Below are positions 1 through 5,624 of a stretch of 9,261 nt of DNA, piece after piece (positions within the stretch are counted from its first letter, which is position 1; every line of letters starts with the position of its first letter). The notes under the pieces were generated by a model, which did no database searches, had not been told where the DNA came from, and saw only the letters and a program-made list of their open reading frames with translations. This DNA comes from CAYRHS01 sp964424125 (GTDB lineage: Bacteria > Actinomycetota > Acidimicrobiia > IMCC26256 > JAOSJL01): NCBI GenBank assembly GCA_964424125.1, contig CAYRHS010000126.1, forward strand, positions 1 to 9,261, given 5' to 3'. A program made the translations under genes and the position numbers.

Positions 1-327
1 TCGACCCGGCAGCGCATGGTCGGCATCGAGCTCGGGTTCCTCCCCGCCGACGTCGAGGAGAAGGTCGTCGCGCACGAGACCGGGCTCGACGCGGAGCGCA
101 CCGCCCGCCTGGTCGGCCTGGCCGGCGCCATCCGCGAGCTCGATACCAGCGGGCTCCGTGAGGTGGCCTCGACGCGGCTGCTCGTCGCCGCCGGTCGTCT
201 GGCTGCCGCTGGCCTCGGCCTGCGCGACGCGGCGGTGGCGGCGGTGGCGGAGCCACTCACCGACGACCCCGTGCTGATCACGGGCCTCGTCGAGCTCGTG
301 GACGCGTTCGTCGGCACGGAGCCGTGA
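1..327 (+). CDS. CbbQ/NirQ/NorQ-type MoxR AAA+ ATPase, C-terminal fragment
   Basis: The reading frame is open from base 1, so the gene starts outside the window and only its last 108 residues are seen. The fragment opens with STRQR, matching the (K)P-S/A-TRQRF segment of the CbbQ/NorQ family. It continues through the helical C-terminal domain, with ASTRLLVAAGRL at about residues 55-66 and EPLTDDP near residue 85, both typical of CbbQ_C. Known members are AAA+ chaperone ATPases that, with a von Willebrand A-domain partner (CbbO, NorD), activate metalloenzymes such as Rubisco or nitric oxide reductase. The Walker motifs lie outside the window, so ATPase competence cannot be judged. The gene overlaps the next one by 4 bp (GTGA), so the two are probably translated together, yet the next gene is a sugar kinase and not the usual VWA partner. 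The client enzyme is unknown. Confidence 0.8.
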   Translation, partial: STRQRMVGIELGFLPADVEEKVVAHETGLDAERTARLVGLAGAIRELDTSGLREVASTRLLVAAGRLAAAGLGLRDAAVAAVAEPLTDDPVLITGLVELVDAFVGTEP

Positions 328-1256
328 CCGCGGCGCCGCTCGTCGCCGTCGTCGGCAGCCTCAACCTCGACTTCATCGCCCGAACCCCGCGGCTGCCCCG
401 CACCGGGGAGACCGTTGTGGGCGAGGACTTCGTCGTCCTCCCCGGCGGCAAGGGCGCGAACCAGGCCGTCGCCGCGTCCCGGCAGGGGGTCGGGACGGCC
501 ATGATCGGAGCGGTCGGCACGGACAGGCTGGGCGACCAGCTGCTCGCGTCGCTGGCAGCCGACCACGTCGACGCCACCCACGTCGCCCGGGTCCCGGAGC
601 GCGGCACCGGCGTAGCTCAGATCGCGGTCGACCGCAACGGCGACAACACGATCGTCGTCGTCCCGCGAGCCAACCACGCGCTGACGCCCGAGCTGGTGGA
701 GCGCGCCGCGACGGTGATCCGGTCCGCGCGGGTGCTGCTGGCCCAGCTTGAGGTGCCGCTCCCCGCCGTCGAACGGGCGCTCCGGATCGCCCGCGACGCA
801 GGGACGACCACGGTCCTGAACCCGGCGCCGGCCACCACACTGCCCGACGACGTCGTGCGGCTCGCCGACCTGATCGTGCCCAACGAGACCGAGGCCGAGA
901 CGCTCACGTCGCGGCCCGTCGGCTCGTTCGACGAGGCCGCGGTGGCGGCGCACGCGCTCGTCGAGCGGGGTGCCGGGGCCGCGATCGTGACGCTCGGCGC
1001 CCGGGGTGCCCTCCACCGCGCGGGGGGAAGGACGACTCGGGTCGCGCCCTTCGCGGTGGAGGCGGTGGACGCGACGGCGGCCGGCGACGCCTTCTGCGGA
1101 GCCCTGGCGGCCGGGCTGGCCCGCGACGAGGGGATCGCGGAGGCGCTCGAGCAGGCCGGCGCGGCCGGGGCGCTCACGACCACTGTCCCCGGTGCAGCTC
1201 CGGCCCTGCCGTCGGTCGACGCGGTCGCCGCGCTGCGCCAGGAGGCGGGTCGCTAG
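324..1256 (+). CDS. rbsK: Ribokinase (PfkB family carbohydrate kinase)
   Basis: 310 residues, the normal length for ribokinase, which phosphorylates D-ribose at O5 with ATP in the cytoplasm. PfkB signature 1 is seen as LPGGKGANQAVAASR (about residues 39-53), preceded by the VGSLNLDF start strand. NPAPA, VPNETEAE and VTLGARGA follow in the usual order. Signature 2 is DATAAGDAFCGALAAGLA, with the catalytic Asp at residue 255 (GD), the position of the catalytic base in the E. coli enzyme. The start is GTG at 324, overlapping the stop of the upstream ATPase gene (GTGA), so it is likely translationally coupled to it. The stop overlaps that of the convergent gene. No ribose transporter or repressor is adjacent, so the true sugar could be another pentose or a nucleoside-derived sugar. 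Family assignment is firm; substrate is inferred. Confidence 0.9.
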   Translation: MTAAPLVAVVGSLNLDFIARTPRLPRTGETVVGEDFVVLPGGKGANQAVAASRQGVGTAMIGAVGTDRLGDQLLASLAADHVDATHVARVPERGTGVAQIAVDRNGDNTIVVVPRANHALTPELVERAATVIRSARVLLAQLEVPLPAVERALRIARDAGTTTVLNPAPATTLPDDVVRLADLIVPNETEAETLTSRPVGSFDEAAVAAHALVERGAGAAIVTLGARGALHRAGGRTTRVAPFAVEAVDATAAGDAFCGALAAGLARDEGIAEALEQAGAAGALTTTVPGAAPALPSVDAVAALRQEAGR

Positions 1257-2185
1257 CCCGGGGTGCGAACGGGGATCCCCAAGCGGGCGCGCACGTCGGC
1301 CGGGGTGGCGGGCTCCAGGCCCCGCGCCCGTACGCGTTGCACCGCTCGGGCGACGAGCTCCGCGTTCGTCGCTGCCGAGAACGCGTCGGGGTTGTCACCG
1401 ATACCGACGCGGATCCCTTGGTCGCGCTCGAGCGCGTGGGTCCAGAGCGCCTCGCAGACCTCGGGGTCGGTGGTGGCGTAGGGCACGACGATGCCCTCAT
1501 AGTCCACATCGGCCGGGATCTGGGACAGGTACGCGTCGATGCCCGCCGGGGTGGGGAACGTGCCGCCCACCCATCGTTCCGAGAGAAACCACTTGCACAG
1601 CAGCGGCGCACGCAGCAGCCCGGCCCAGAGCGCGTGGACCGAGTAGCGCAGGTAGCTCATGTCGAAGATGCCGAGCGTGGGGTGCAACGCGCGCTCGTCG
1701 GCCTGCTCGATGACCCACTCGATCTCGCCCGGGCTGTTGATCGCCACCTGGCTGTCGGCGGGCAGCATGTCGAGCTCGGCGAAGCGCCGAGCCTCTCGAT
1801 CCCAGAGCACGACGTTGCGCGAGCCGATGTCGATCGGTGCGAGCTCGAGGGGCGCTCGCGAAGGCGTGTCGGCGAGCGCCCACAAATGGGCGTAGCGCTC
1901 TTCCCTCGGGACGCGGGGTGGATAGGTGGGGTAGCTGATGAGGTCGACGTCGTCGGCGATCGCCTCCATGGCGCGGCGGTAGACGTCGTCGCTCGTCCAC
2001 GCCTGGGAGCCGTCGTCGTGGCGGGCGTGGAAGTGCACGATGCTCGCGCCGGCTCGCGCGCAGGCGACGGCGTCGGCCGCGACCTCGTCGGGCCCGTACG
2101 GGACGTTCGGGTTGCGGTCCTTGGTCGCGGTCTCGTTCAGGCCGACCTCGACGACGACCTTGCCCTGGTCGTGCAGCGTCGACAC
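1253..2185 (-). CDS. Beta-keto acid cleavage enzyme (BKACE, DUF849/Kce-like)
   Basis: 310 residues. BKACE enzymes are TIM-barrel, zinc-dependent proteins that combine a beta-keto acid with acetyl-CoA to give acetoacetate and a new acyl-CoA; 3-keto-5-aminohexanoate cleavage enzyme (Kce) of lysine fermentation is the model. Seen here: an N-terminal NETATKDRNPNVPY segment (residues 17-30) resembling Kce around its active-site Glu; the zinc motif HFH (His51, His53) followed by ARHDDG; IFDMSYLRY in mid-protein; and C-terminal RVGIGDNP, TNAELV, ATPADVRARLGI. In Kce the equivalent of residue 263 is the zinc ligand Glu (VGxEDN); here it is Gly, and the usual GR(H)Q segment before it is absent, so this is a divergent clade and the substrate cannot be read off. 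Start GTG at 2185, 4 bp after the stop of the upstream lipoprotein gene, so the two form an operon. It shares CTAG at its stop with the convergent ribokinase gene. Confidence 0.85.
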   Translation of the reverse strand: MSTLHDQGKVVVEVGLNETATKDRNPNVPYGPDEVAADAVACARAGASIVHFHARHDDGSQAWTSDDVYRRAMEAIADDVDLISYPTYPPRVPREERYAHLWALADTPSRAPLELAPIDIGSRNVVLWDREARRFAELDMLPADSQVAINSPGEIEWVIEQADERALHPTLGIFDMSYLRYSVHALWAGLLRAPLLCKWFLSERWVGGTFPTPAGIDAYLSQIPADVDYEGIVVPYATTDPEVCEALWTHALERDQGIRVGIGDNPDAFSAATNAELVARAVQRVRARGLEPATPADVRARLGIPVRTPG

Positions 2186-2189
2186 GCGC

Positions 2190-3440
2190 CTACCCGTTCG
2201 GCGGTGCCGTCGGGTTCACCCAGTCGCCGGTCAGGGCGACGATCTCCCCGTCCTTGACCTGCTGGTACATCACGTACGGGTTGAAGATGCGCGTGATGAC
2301 GCCTGACAACAACGTGTCGTCGGGCTCCTGGAACGAGAACGGCGACACGATGCCCAGGTCGACCTCGCCGGTGTTGTTCAGGGTGTCGAAGAGCGCCGGC
2401 CCGTCGACGGGCCCGTCGATGCCCTTGGCGACCTGGGCGATGAGATGCACCCCCGCCCACGAGTTCTTCGACACGTCGTTCTTCGCCGCGTCCTCGTCGA
2501 CCGCGTTCATCTCGTCGACGAACTGCTGGACCGCGGGGTCGTCGAGGGTCTCGGGCTTGAACGCCCCCGCGACCCAGACGCCCTCGGCGGCGTCGCCGAG
2601 CTGGTCGACGCGGGCCTGGTCGATGGACGCGCCGTTCACGGAGAAGGGGCCCTCGTAACCGGACGTGGACGCAGCCGTCAGGTACTTGGTCACGTCGTCG
2701 ATCGTGAGCGCGAGGAGGATGCCGTCGCTGTCGGTGGCCTCGGTGGCGGCGACGATCGGTGTGGCGTCCGGCGTGTCGGAGGGGAACGGGATCCGGTCCT
2801 GGACGGTCAGCCCACGTGGTTTGAGGGCCGCGTCGGCGAAGTCGATGGCGATCTCGCCCGCCGAGATCTCGAGGAAGACCGTCGAGATGGCCTCGGAGTC
2901 GGCTTCGTCGGCGAGGATCGCAGCCTGGCCGGCGATGCCGCCCGGGGCCCCGCCCTGGATGGGGAACGAGTACTCGTTGGTGAAGTCCTCGAAGCCGATC
3001 GGGAAGTTCGCGATCGACGGGATGCCGGCCTCCGCGATCACCGGGAGGTACTGTGTGTCGTCGGCGCTGAACGCGCCCACGACCGCGGCAACGTTGCGCT
3101 CGACCGCCTCACGCCCGCAGCGCGCGGTCTCGTTCGGGTCGCGCTTCTCGTCACAGCCGACGATCTCGATCGGGCTGCCGTTCACGCCGCCGGCGTCGTT
3201 CACGGCCTCGGCGGCGGCCTCGGCGCCGGTCACCGCCTCGGCGCTGGCCTCGCCCACCGCGCTCGGCGGCAGCGTCAGCGTCGAGATCACCATCAGCTCG
3301 ATCGGCTCACCGGTGAGCTCGGGGCCGCCGCCGTCCCCGCCGCCGTCGTCGGACGAGTCGGAGTCGTCGCTGCACGCGGTGGCGAGGAGGGCGACCACGC
3401 CCAGGAGGACCATCACCTTCAGCCAGACGGAACGACGCAT
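2190..3440 (-). CDS. Lipid-anchored solute-binding protein of Liv-type ABC transporter
   Basis: 416 residues from the ATG at 3440. This start is chosen because a lipoprotein signal follows at once: MRRS, a hydrophobic stretch to about residue 20, and a lipobox ending LLATAC with Cys23 as the lipidated residue. A G-rich box (GGGGGG, complement of 3447-3452) sits 6 nt upstream. The 17 extra codons to 3491 would run through the promoter. After Cys23 comes an Asp/Ser/Gly-rich linker to about residue 40, then a Peripla_BP_6 (LivK-type) fold: AEAAAEAVNDAGGVNG, a Cys-containing strand and the NVAAVVGAFS segment are typical. Such proteins deliver branched-chain amino acids, amides or short carboxylates to LivHMGF permeases. 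No permease gene is adjacent; livG/livF lie near the right edge on the same strand. It is the first gene of an operon with the BKACE, suggesting that it imports a precursor of the BKACE substrate (inference). Confidence 0.88.
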   Translation of the reverse strand: MRRSVWLKVMVLLGVVALLATACSDDSDSSDDGGGDGGGPELTGEPIELMVISTLTLPPSAVGEASAEAVTGAEAAAEAVNDAGGVNGSPIEIVGCDEKRDPNETARCGREAVERNVAAVVGAFSADDTQYLPVIAEAGIPSIANFPIGFEDFTNEYSFPIQGGAPGGIAGQAAILADEADSEAISTVFLEISAGEIAIDFADAALKPRGLTVQDRIPFPSDTPDATPIVAATEATDSDGILLALTIDDVTKYLTAASTSGYEGPFSVNGASIDQARVDQLGDAAEGVWVAGAFKPETLDDPAVQQFVDEMNAVDEDAAKNDVSKNSWAGVHLIAQVAKGIDGPVDGPALFDTLNNTGEVDLGIVSPFSFQEPDDTLLSGVITRIFNPYVMYQQVKDGEIVALTGDWVNPTAPPNG

Positions 3441-3473
3441 CTGAAGCCCCCCGCTCTCGAAGCCGCCGGTTGC

Positions 3474-3491
3474 ATGATACGGATAGATCAT
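3474..3491. promoter_or_regulatory. Candidate operator: inverted repeat ATGAT-N8-ATCAT
   Basis: ATGAT (3474-3478) and ATCAT (3487-3491) form a perfect 5-bp inverted repeat with an 8-nt spacer, inside the AT-rich divergent gap and overlapping the predicted -10 box of the lipoprotein operon. GntR proteins bind as dimers to short inverted repeats, often in their own divergent promoter. The GntR fusion starts 4 nt downstream of this repeat, so autoregulation and repression of the lipoprotein operon is a reasonable inference. Arms of 5 bp are short enough to arise by chance. Confidence 0.35.
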
Positions 3492-3502
3492 CTAAATGTC
3501 TA
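3474..3502 (-). promoter_or_regulatory. Sigma-70-type promoter for the binding protein-BKACE operon
   Basis: Read on the minus strand, TAGACA (complement of 3497-3502, 5 of 6 to TTGACA) is followed after exactly 17 nt by TATCAT (complement of 3474-3479, 5 of 6 to TATAAT). Transcription would begin near 3467, leaving a leader of about 27 nt that contains the G-rich ribosome binding site of the lipoprotein gene. The -35 box lies over the first codons of the divergent regulator gene. The stretch 3471-3504 is clearly AT-richer than its surroundings. Confidence 0.6.
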
Positions 3503-4491
3503 AACCGATGTCTCCCAGTGGGGCCGCCCGAGCCCAGGCCGCGTCCGAGGTGCAGAGGGGCCGCCAGCCCGAGTACGTGCGGGTCGCGGCCGAGCTCCAA
3601 GCGCTGATCCTCGACCGCGAGCTCACAGACGGTCGGCCGCTCCCCTCGGAGCCGGCGCTGGCCGAGCGTTTCGGCGTGAGCCGGGGGACGTTCCGCCGGG
3701 CAGTCGAGCTCCTCGCGGCCGAGGGGCTCGTGAGTCGTGAGCCCGGGCGGGGGACGTTCGTCGATCCGGTCGCCCGGCTTCGCCGGGTCGTCTGGGCGCG
3801 GCTCGCGGAGGTGGCCGAGCCCGACTCGCGCTTCGGTCGGGACTTCACGCGTTTCGTTCCCGACTTCGCCGGGAGTGACCGGTGTGCGCAGGCCGTGACG
3901 CGGCTCCCGGAGTTCGGGCGGGCGTCGGTGTTGTTCGTGACACCTGACAACAACCTCGAGCACTTCCGGGCCGCGGCGCTCGGTCTCGGCAAGGACCTGC
4001 TCGTCGCCACGAACCACCTGCACGAAGGCTTCGTTCTCGTGCGCGCGGCGGACGTACCTGCCGGCAAGGAGGACCTGGCGGGGACGCTCGACGGGCTGCG
4101 AAGGTTCTCGCATCCGGTGTCGGCGACCGACCTCGGCTCGTTGGGTCGGGTCGATCTGGTGGTCACGGGCGCGGTCGCGGCCACGCCGGAGGGTGACCTC
4201 TTCGGGAGCGGGCACGGCTTCTTCGACTTTGAGTGGGGCATCCTCACCGACGCGGGTGCCGTCGGCCCCGAGACGCCGGTCGTCGTGGTCGTCCACGAGT
4301 GCCAGGTCGTCGACGTGCGGATCCCGCGTTCGCCGCACGACTGTCCAGCCGACCTTGTCGTGACACCGACCCGCCACTGGCGCTGCCGGGCCCGTCGACC
4401 GAAGCCCGACGGGACACGGCCTCCGGCGCCACCACGCGCTGCCGGCACGATCGACGCGTTGCTCGGCGGGGACGTTCGGGACGTGTCGTGA
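3496..4491 (+). CDS. GntR winged-helix regulator fused to a 5-formyltetrahydrofolate cyclo-ligase-like domain
   Basis: 331 residues in one unbroken frame. Residues 26-89 are a GntR DNA-binding domain: EYVRVAAELQALI, then LPSEPALAERFGVSRGTFRRA, then EGLVSREPGRGTFV. Residues 94-295 do not resemble a FadR, HutC, MocR or YtrA effector domain but match the 5-FCL-like (COG0212 paralogue) family: RRVVWARL start, FVPDFAGSD, LPEFGRA, VTPDNN, GKDLLVATNHLHEGF, VDLVVTGAVAATPEGD, FGSGHGFFDFEWGIL (236-250, the counterpart of GxGxGYxD), HECQVVD (267-273) and PHDCPADLVVTPTR (280-293). The Pro-rich tail (296-331) partly resembles the C-terminus of that family. True 5-FCL converts 5-formyl-THF to methenyl-THF with ATP; the paralogue has been linked to thiamin metabolism. 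Here the domain may sense a nucleotide or metabolite or keep catalysis (inference). ATG at 3496 has no clear Shine-Dalgarno; ATG at 3508 is an alternative. Divergent from the lipoprotein operon. Confidence 0.85.
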   Translation: MSKPMSPSGAARAQAASEVQRGRQPEYVRVAAELQALILDRELTDGRPLPSEPALAERFGVSRGTFRRAVELLAAEGLVSREPGRGTFVDPVARLRRVVWARLAEVAEPDSRFGRDFTRFVPDFAGSDRCAQAVTRLPEFGRASVLFVTPDNNLEHFRAAALGLGKDLLVATNHLHEGFVLVRAADVPAGKEDLAGTLDGLRRFSHPVSATDLGSLGRVDLVVTGAVAATPEGDLFGSGHGFFDFEWGILTDAGAVGPETPVVVVVHECQVVDVRIPRSPHDCPADLVVTPTRHWRCRARRPKPDGTRPPAPPRAAGTIDALLGGDVRDVS

Positions 4492-5582
4492 CGACCACCT
4501 CGGGGCGAGACCCCGTCACCGTCGGTCTGCTCACCATCGGCGCGGAGCTCACGGGTGCCCCGGGCGCGCAGGAGGTCGCCGTCTCGGAGGCAGCGGTCCA
4601 ATACGTCAACGACGACCTGGGTGGAATCGGCGGCCGACCGCTGCGACTCGTCGTGGGTGAGGAGCTCGCCGACGTCGAACGGGCGCGGGAGTGCGCCGAG
4701 CGTTTCGTCGCCGAGGGCGCCGTGGTCGTCTTCGGCCTGGGAGTGGCGTGGGCGGAAGGCGGGCTGCCCGTACTGGAAGCGGCGCGCGTGCCCTGGCTCG
4801 GGGCGGCGATCAACGCGGCGGAGGCGACGAGCCCGGTGAGCTTCCCGCTCATTGGTGGCGTGCCGGCCGAGTTCGCTGCATTGGCTCACTTCCTCGCCGA
4901 ACGGGGAGCTGGCTCGGTCGTTGCGGTCGCGCCCGAGCTGCCGCAGGTGGCCGAGCAGGCGTCCAGGCTGGAGGAGCTCCTCGGGCGGCGGGGGATCGCT
5001 CTCGACATCCGCACGGTGCCCACCGATCCCGACTCACTCGCGCGCGCGGCTCGGGACACGCGCGGAGCAGCCGACGTGGTGATGCCGCTCCTCGGTGGTC
5101 AGGAGGCGGCTGCCTTCATGACCGCGGCACACGAGGCGAACCTCGGCGCGACGCTCGTCTTCGTCGGCACGGCCATGGACGACGCGGTCTTCGATGCGGC
5201 GGGCCCGGCCGCCGAGGGGACGATCCACTGCGCGGAGTTCCTCCCCTACGACGACGACTCCGACGAGCAGGTGGGCGCGTTCCGGGAAGCGCTCGCTCGC
5301 TACTGCGAGTACCCGCCGACGAGCTACGCGCAGGGCAGCTTCGGCTGTGTGGTCACGATCCGCGACATCGGGGCGCGGATCGGGCCCGGCCGGCTGGACG
5401 GGGAGGCGGTGATCCGGCACCTGCGCACGGTGCGCCAACCGGTCTTCATGTCGTCGGACTACTCGCATGCTGACGCGCCGCCGGAGTACCCGCAGCTGGG
5501 CAACGTCGACTGCCTGGTGCTCGAGCGCCGCGACGGGCGCCTGGTCGACGTCGGCGGCGGTTGGATCAACGGCTGGGGATGA
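4488..5582 (+). CDS. Leaderless Liv/AmiC-type ligand-binding protein (Peripla_BP_6 fold)
   Basis: 364 residues from the GTG at 4488, which overlaps the stop of the GntR fusion gene (GTGA) and so is probably translated by coupling. The start strand VTVGLLTIGAELTG and the following EAAVQYVNDDLGGIGGRPL give the fold of LivK/AmiC-type receptors, with the hinge-and-lobe pattern continuing (GAVVVFGLG, VPWLGAAIN, GSVVAVAPELPQVAEQ, ADVVMPLLGGQEAAAF, QGSFGCVVTIRDIGARIG). There is no signal peptide or lipobox. The frame stays open upstream to 4233, but that stretch is Arg/Pro-rich with no hydrophobic segment, so no hidden leader is found. The protein should therefore stay in the cytoplasm, as AmiC does in Pseudomonas, where it senses amides and restrains AmiR. 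Its place next to a DNA-binding regulator favours sensing over transport (inference). It has the same fold family as the lipoprotein encoded at 2190-3440 but is clearly divergent from it. Confidence 0.8.
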   Translation: MTTTSGRDPVTVGLLTIGAELTGAPGAQEVAVSEAAVQYVNDDLGGIGGRPLRLVVGEELADVERARECAERFVAEGAVVVFGLGVAWAEGGLPVLEAARVPWLGAAINAAEATSPVSFPLIGGVPAEFAALAHFLAERGAGSVVAVAPELPQVAEQASRLEELLGRRGIALDIRTVPTDPDSLARAARDTRGAADVVMPLLGGQEAAAFMTAAHEANLGATLVFVGTAMDDAVFDAAGPAAEGTIHCAEFLPYDDDSDEQVGAFREALARYCEYPPTSYAQGSFGCVVTIRDIGARIGPGRLDGEAVIRHLRTVRQPVFMSSDYSHADAPPEYPQLGNVDCLVLERRDGRLVDVGGGWINGWG

Positions 5583-5601
5583 TGCGGCGCCGAGCGCCGC
5601 A
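5583..5601 (+). other. Intercistronic stem-loop
   Basis: TGCGGCGC, loop CGA, GCGCCGCA: an 8-bp perfect stem with a 3-nt loop beginning right after the TGA of the leaderless binding protein gene. It is followed by a purine-rich AGAGAGAGAC run and not a T tract, so a strong intrinsic terminator is unlikely. It may protect the 3' end of the upstream message or lower expression of the genes that follow. Confidence 0.5.
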
Positions 5602-5613
5602 AGAGAGAGAGAC

Positions 5614-5620
5614 GAGGAGG
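5614..5620 (+). promoter_or_regulatory. Strong ribosome binding site of the FAD oxidoreductase gene
   Basis: GAGGAGG ends 4 nt before the ATG at 5625. It is the clearest Shine-Dalgarno sequence in the window and fixes the start of this gene, whose neighbours rely on overlap coupling or weak sites. Confidence 0.75.
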
Positions 5621-5624
5621 CCGT

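Noticed and set aside
1253..1256. Shared CTAG at the convergent stops of ribokinase and BKACE as a regulatory signal
   Set aside because: It is a self-complementary stop overlap expected in compact genomes. No hairpin or T tract accompanies it.
1337..2257. Long plus-strand open frame (306 codons) opposite the BKACE gene
   Set aside because: The BKACE on the minus strand has clear family motifs. The opposite frame is Arg/Val/Asp-rich without a recognisable domain, as expected from GC-rich antisense of a real gene.
3441..3491. An N-terminal extension of the lipoprotein starting at 3491
   Set aside because: It would put 17 residues before the signal peptide and run through the -10 box. The ATG at 3440 has a G-rich ribosome binding site at good spacing.
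2445..3503. Long plus-strand open frame (352 codons) opposite the lipoprotein gene
   Set aside because: Its sequence is composed mainly of Arg, Val, Asp, Gly and Leu with no domain. The minus strand encodes a lipoprotein signal and a binding fold.
4233..4487. An 85-residue N-terminal extension of the leaderless binding protein, possibly hiding a signal peptide
   Set aside because: The translated stretch is Arg/Pro-rich without a hydrophobic core, overlaps the GntR fusion coding sequence, and is bypassed by a GTG in a 4-bp overlap.
3307..4889. Two long minus-strand open frames (356 and 465 codons) opposite the GntR fusion and leaderless binding protein
   Set aside because: They are Arg/Ser/Pro-rich with no motifs, they cross the divergent promoter or gene borders, and the plus-strand proteins show strong family signatures.
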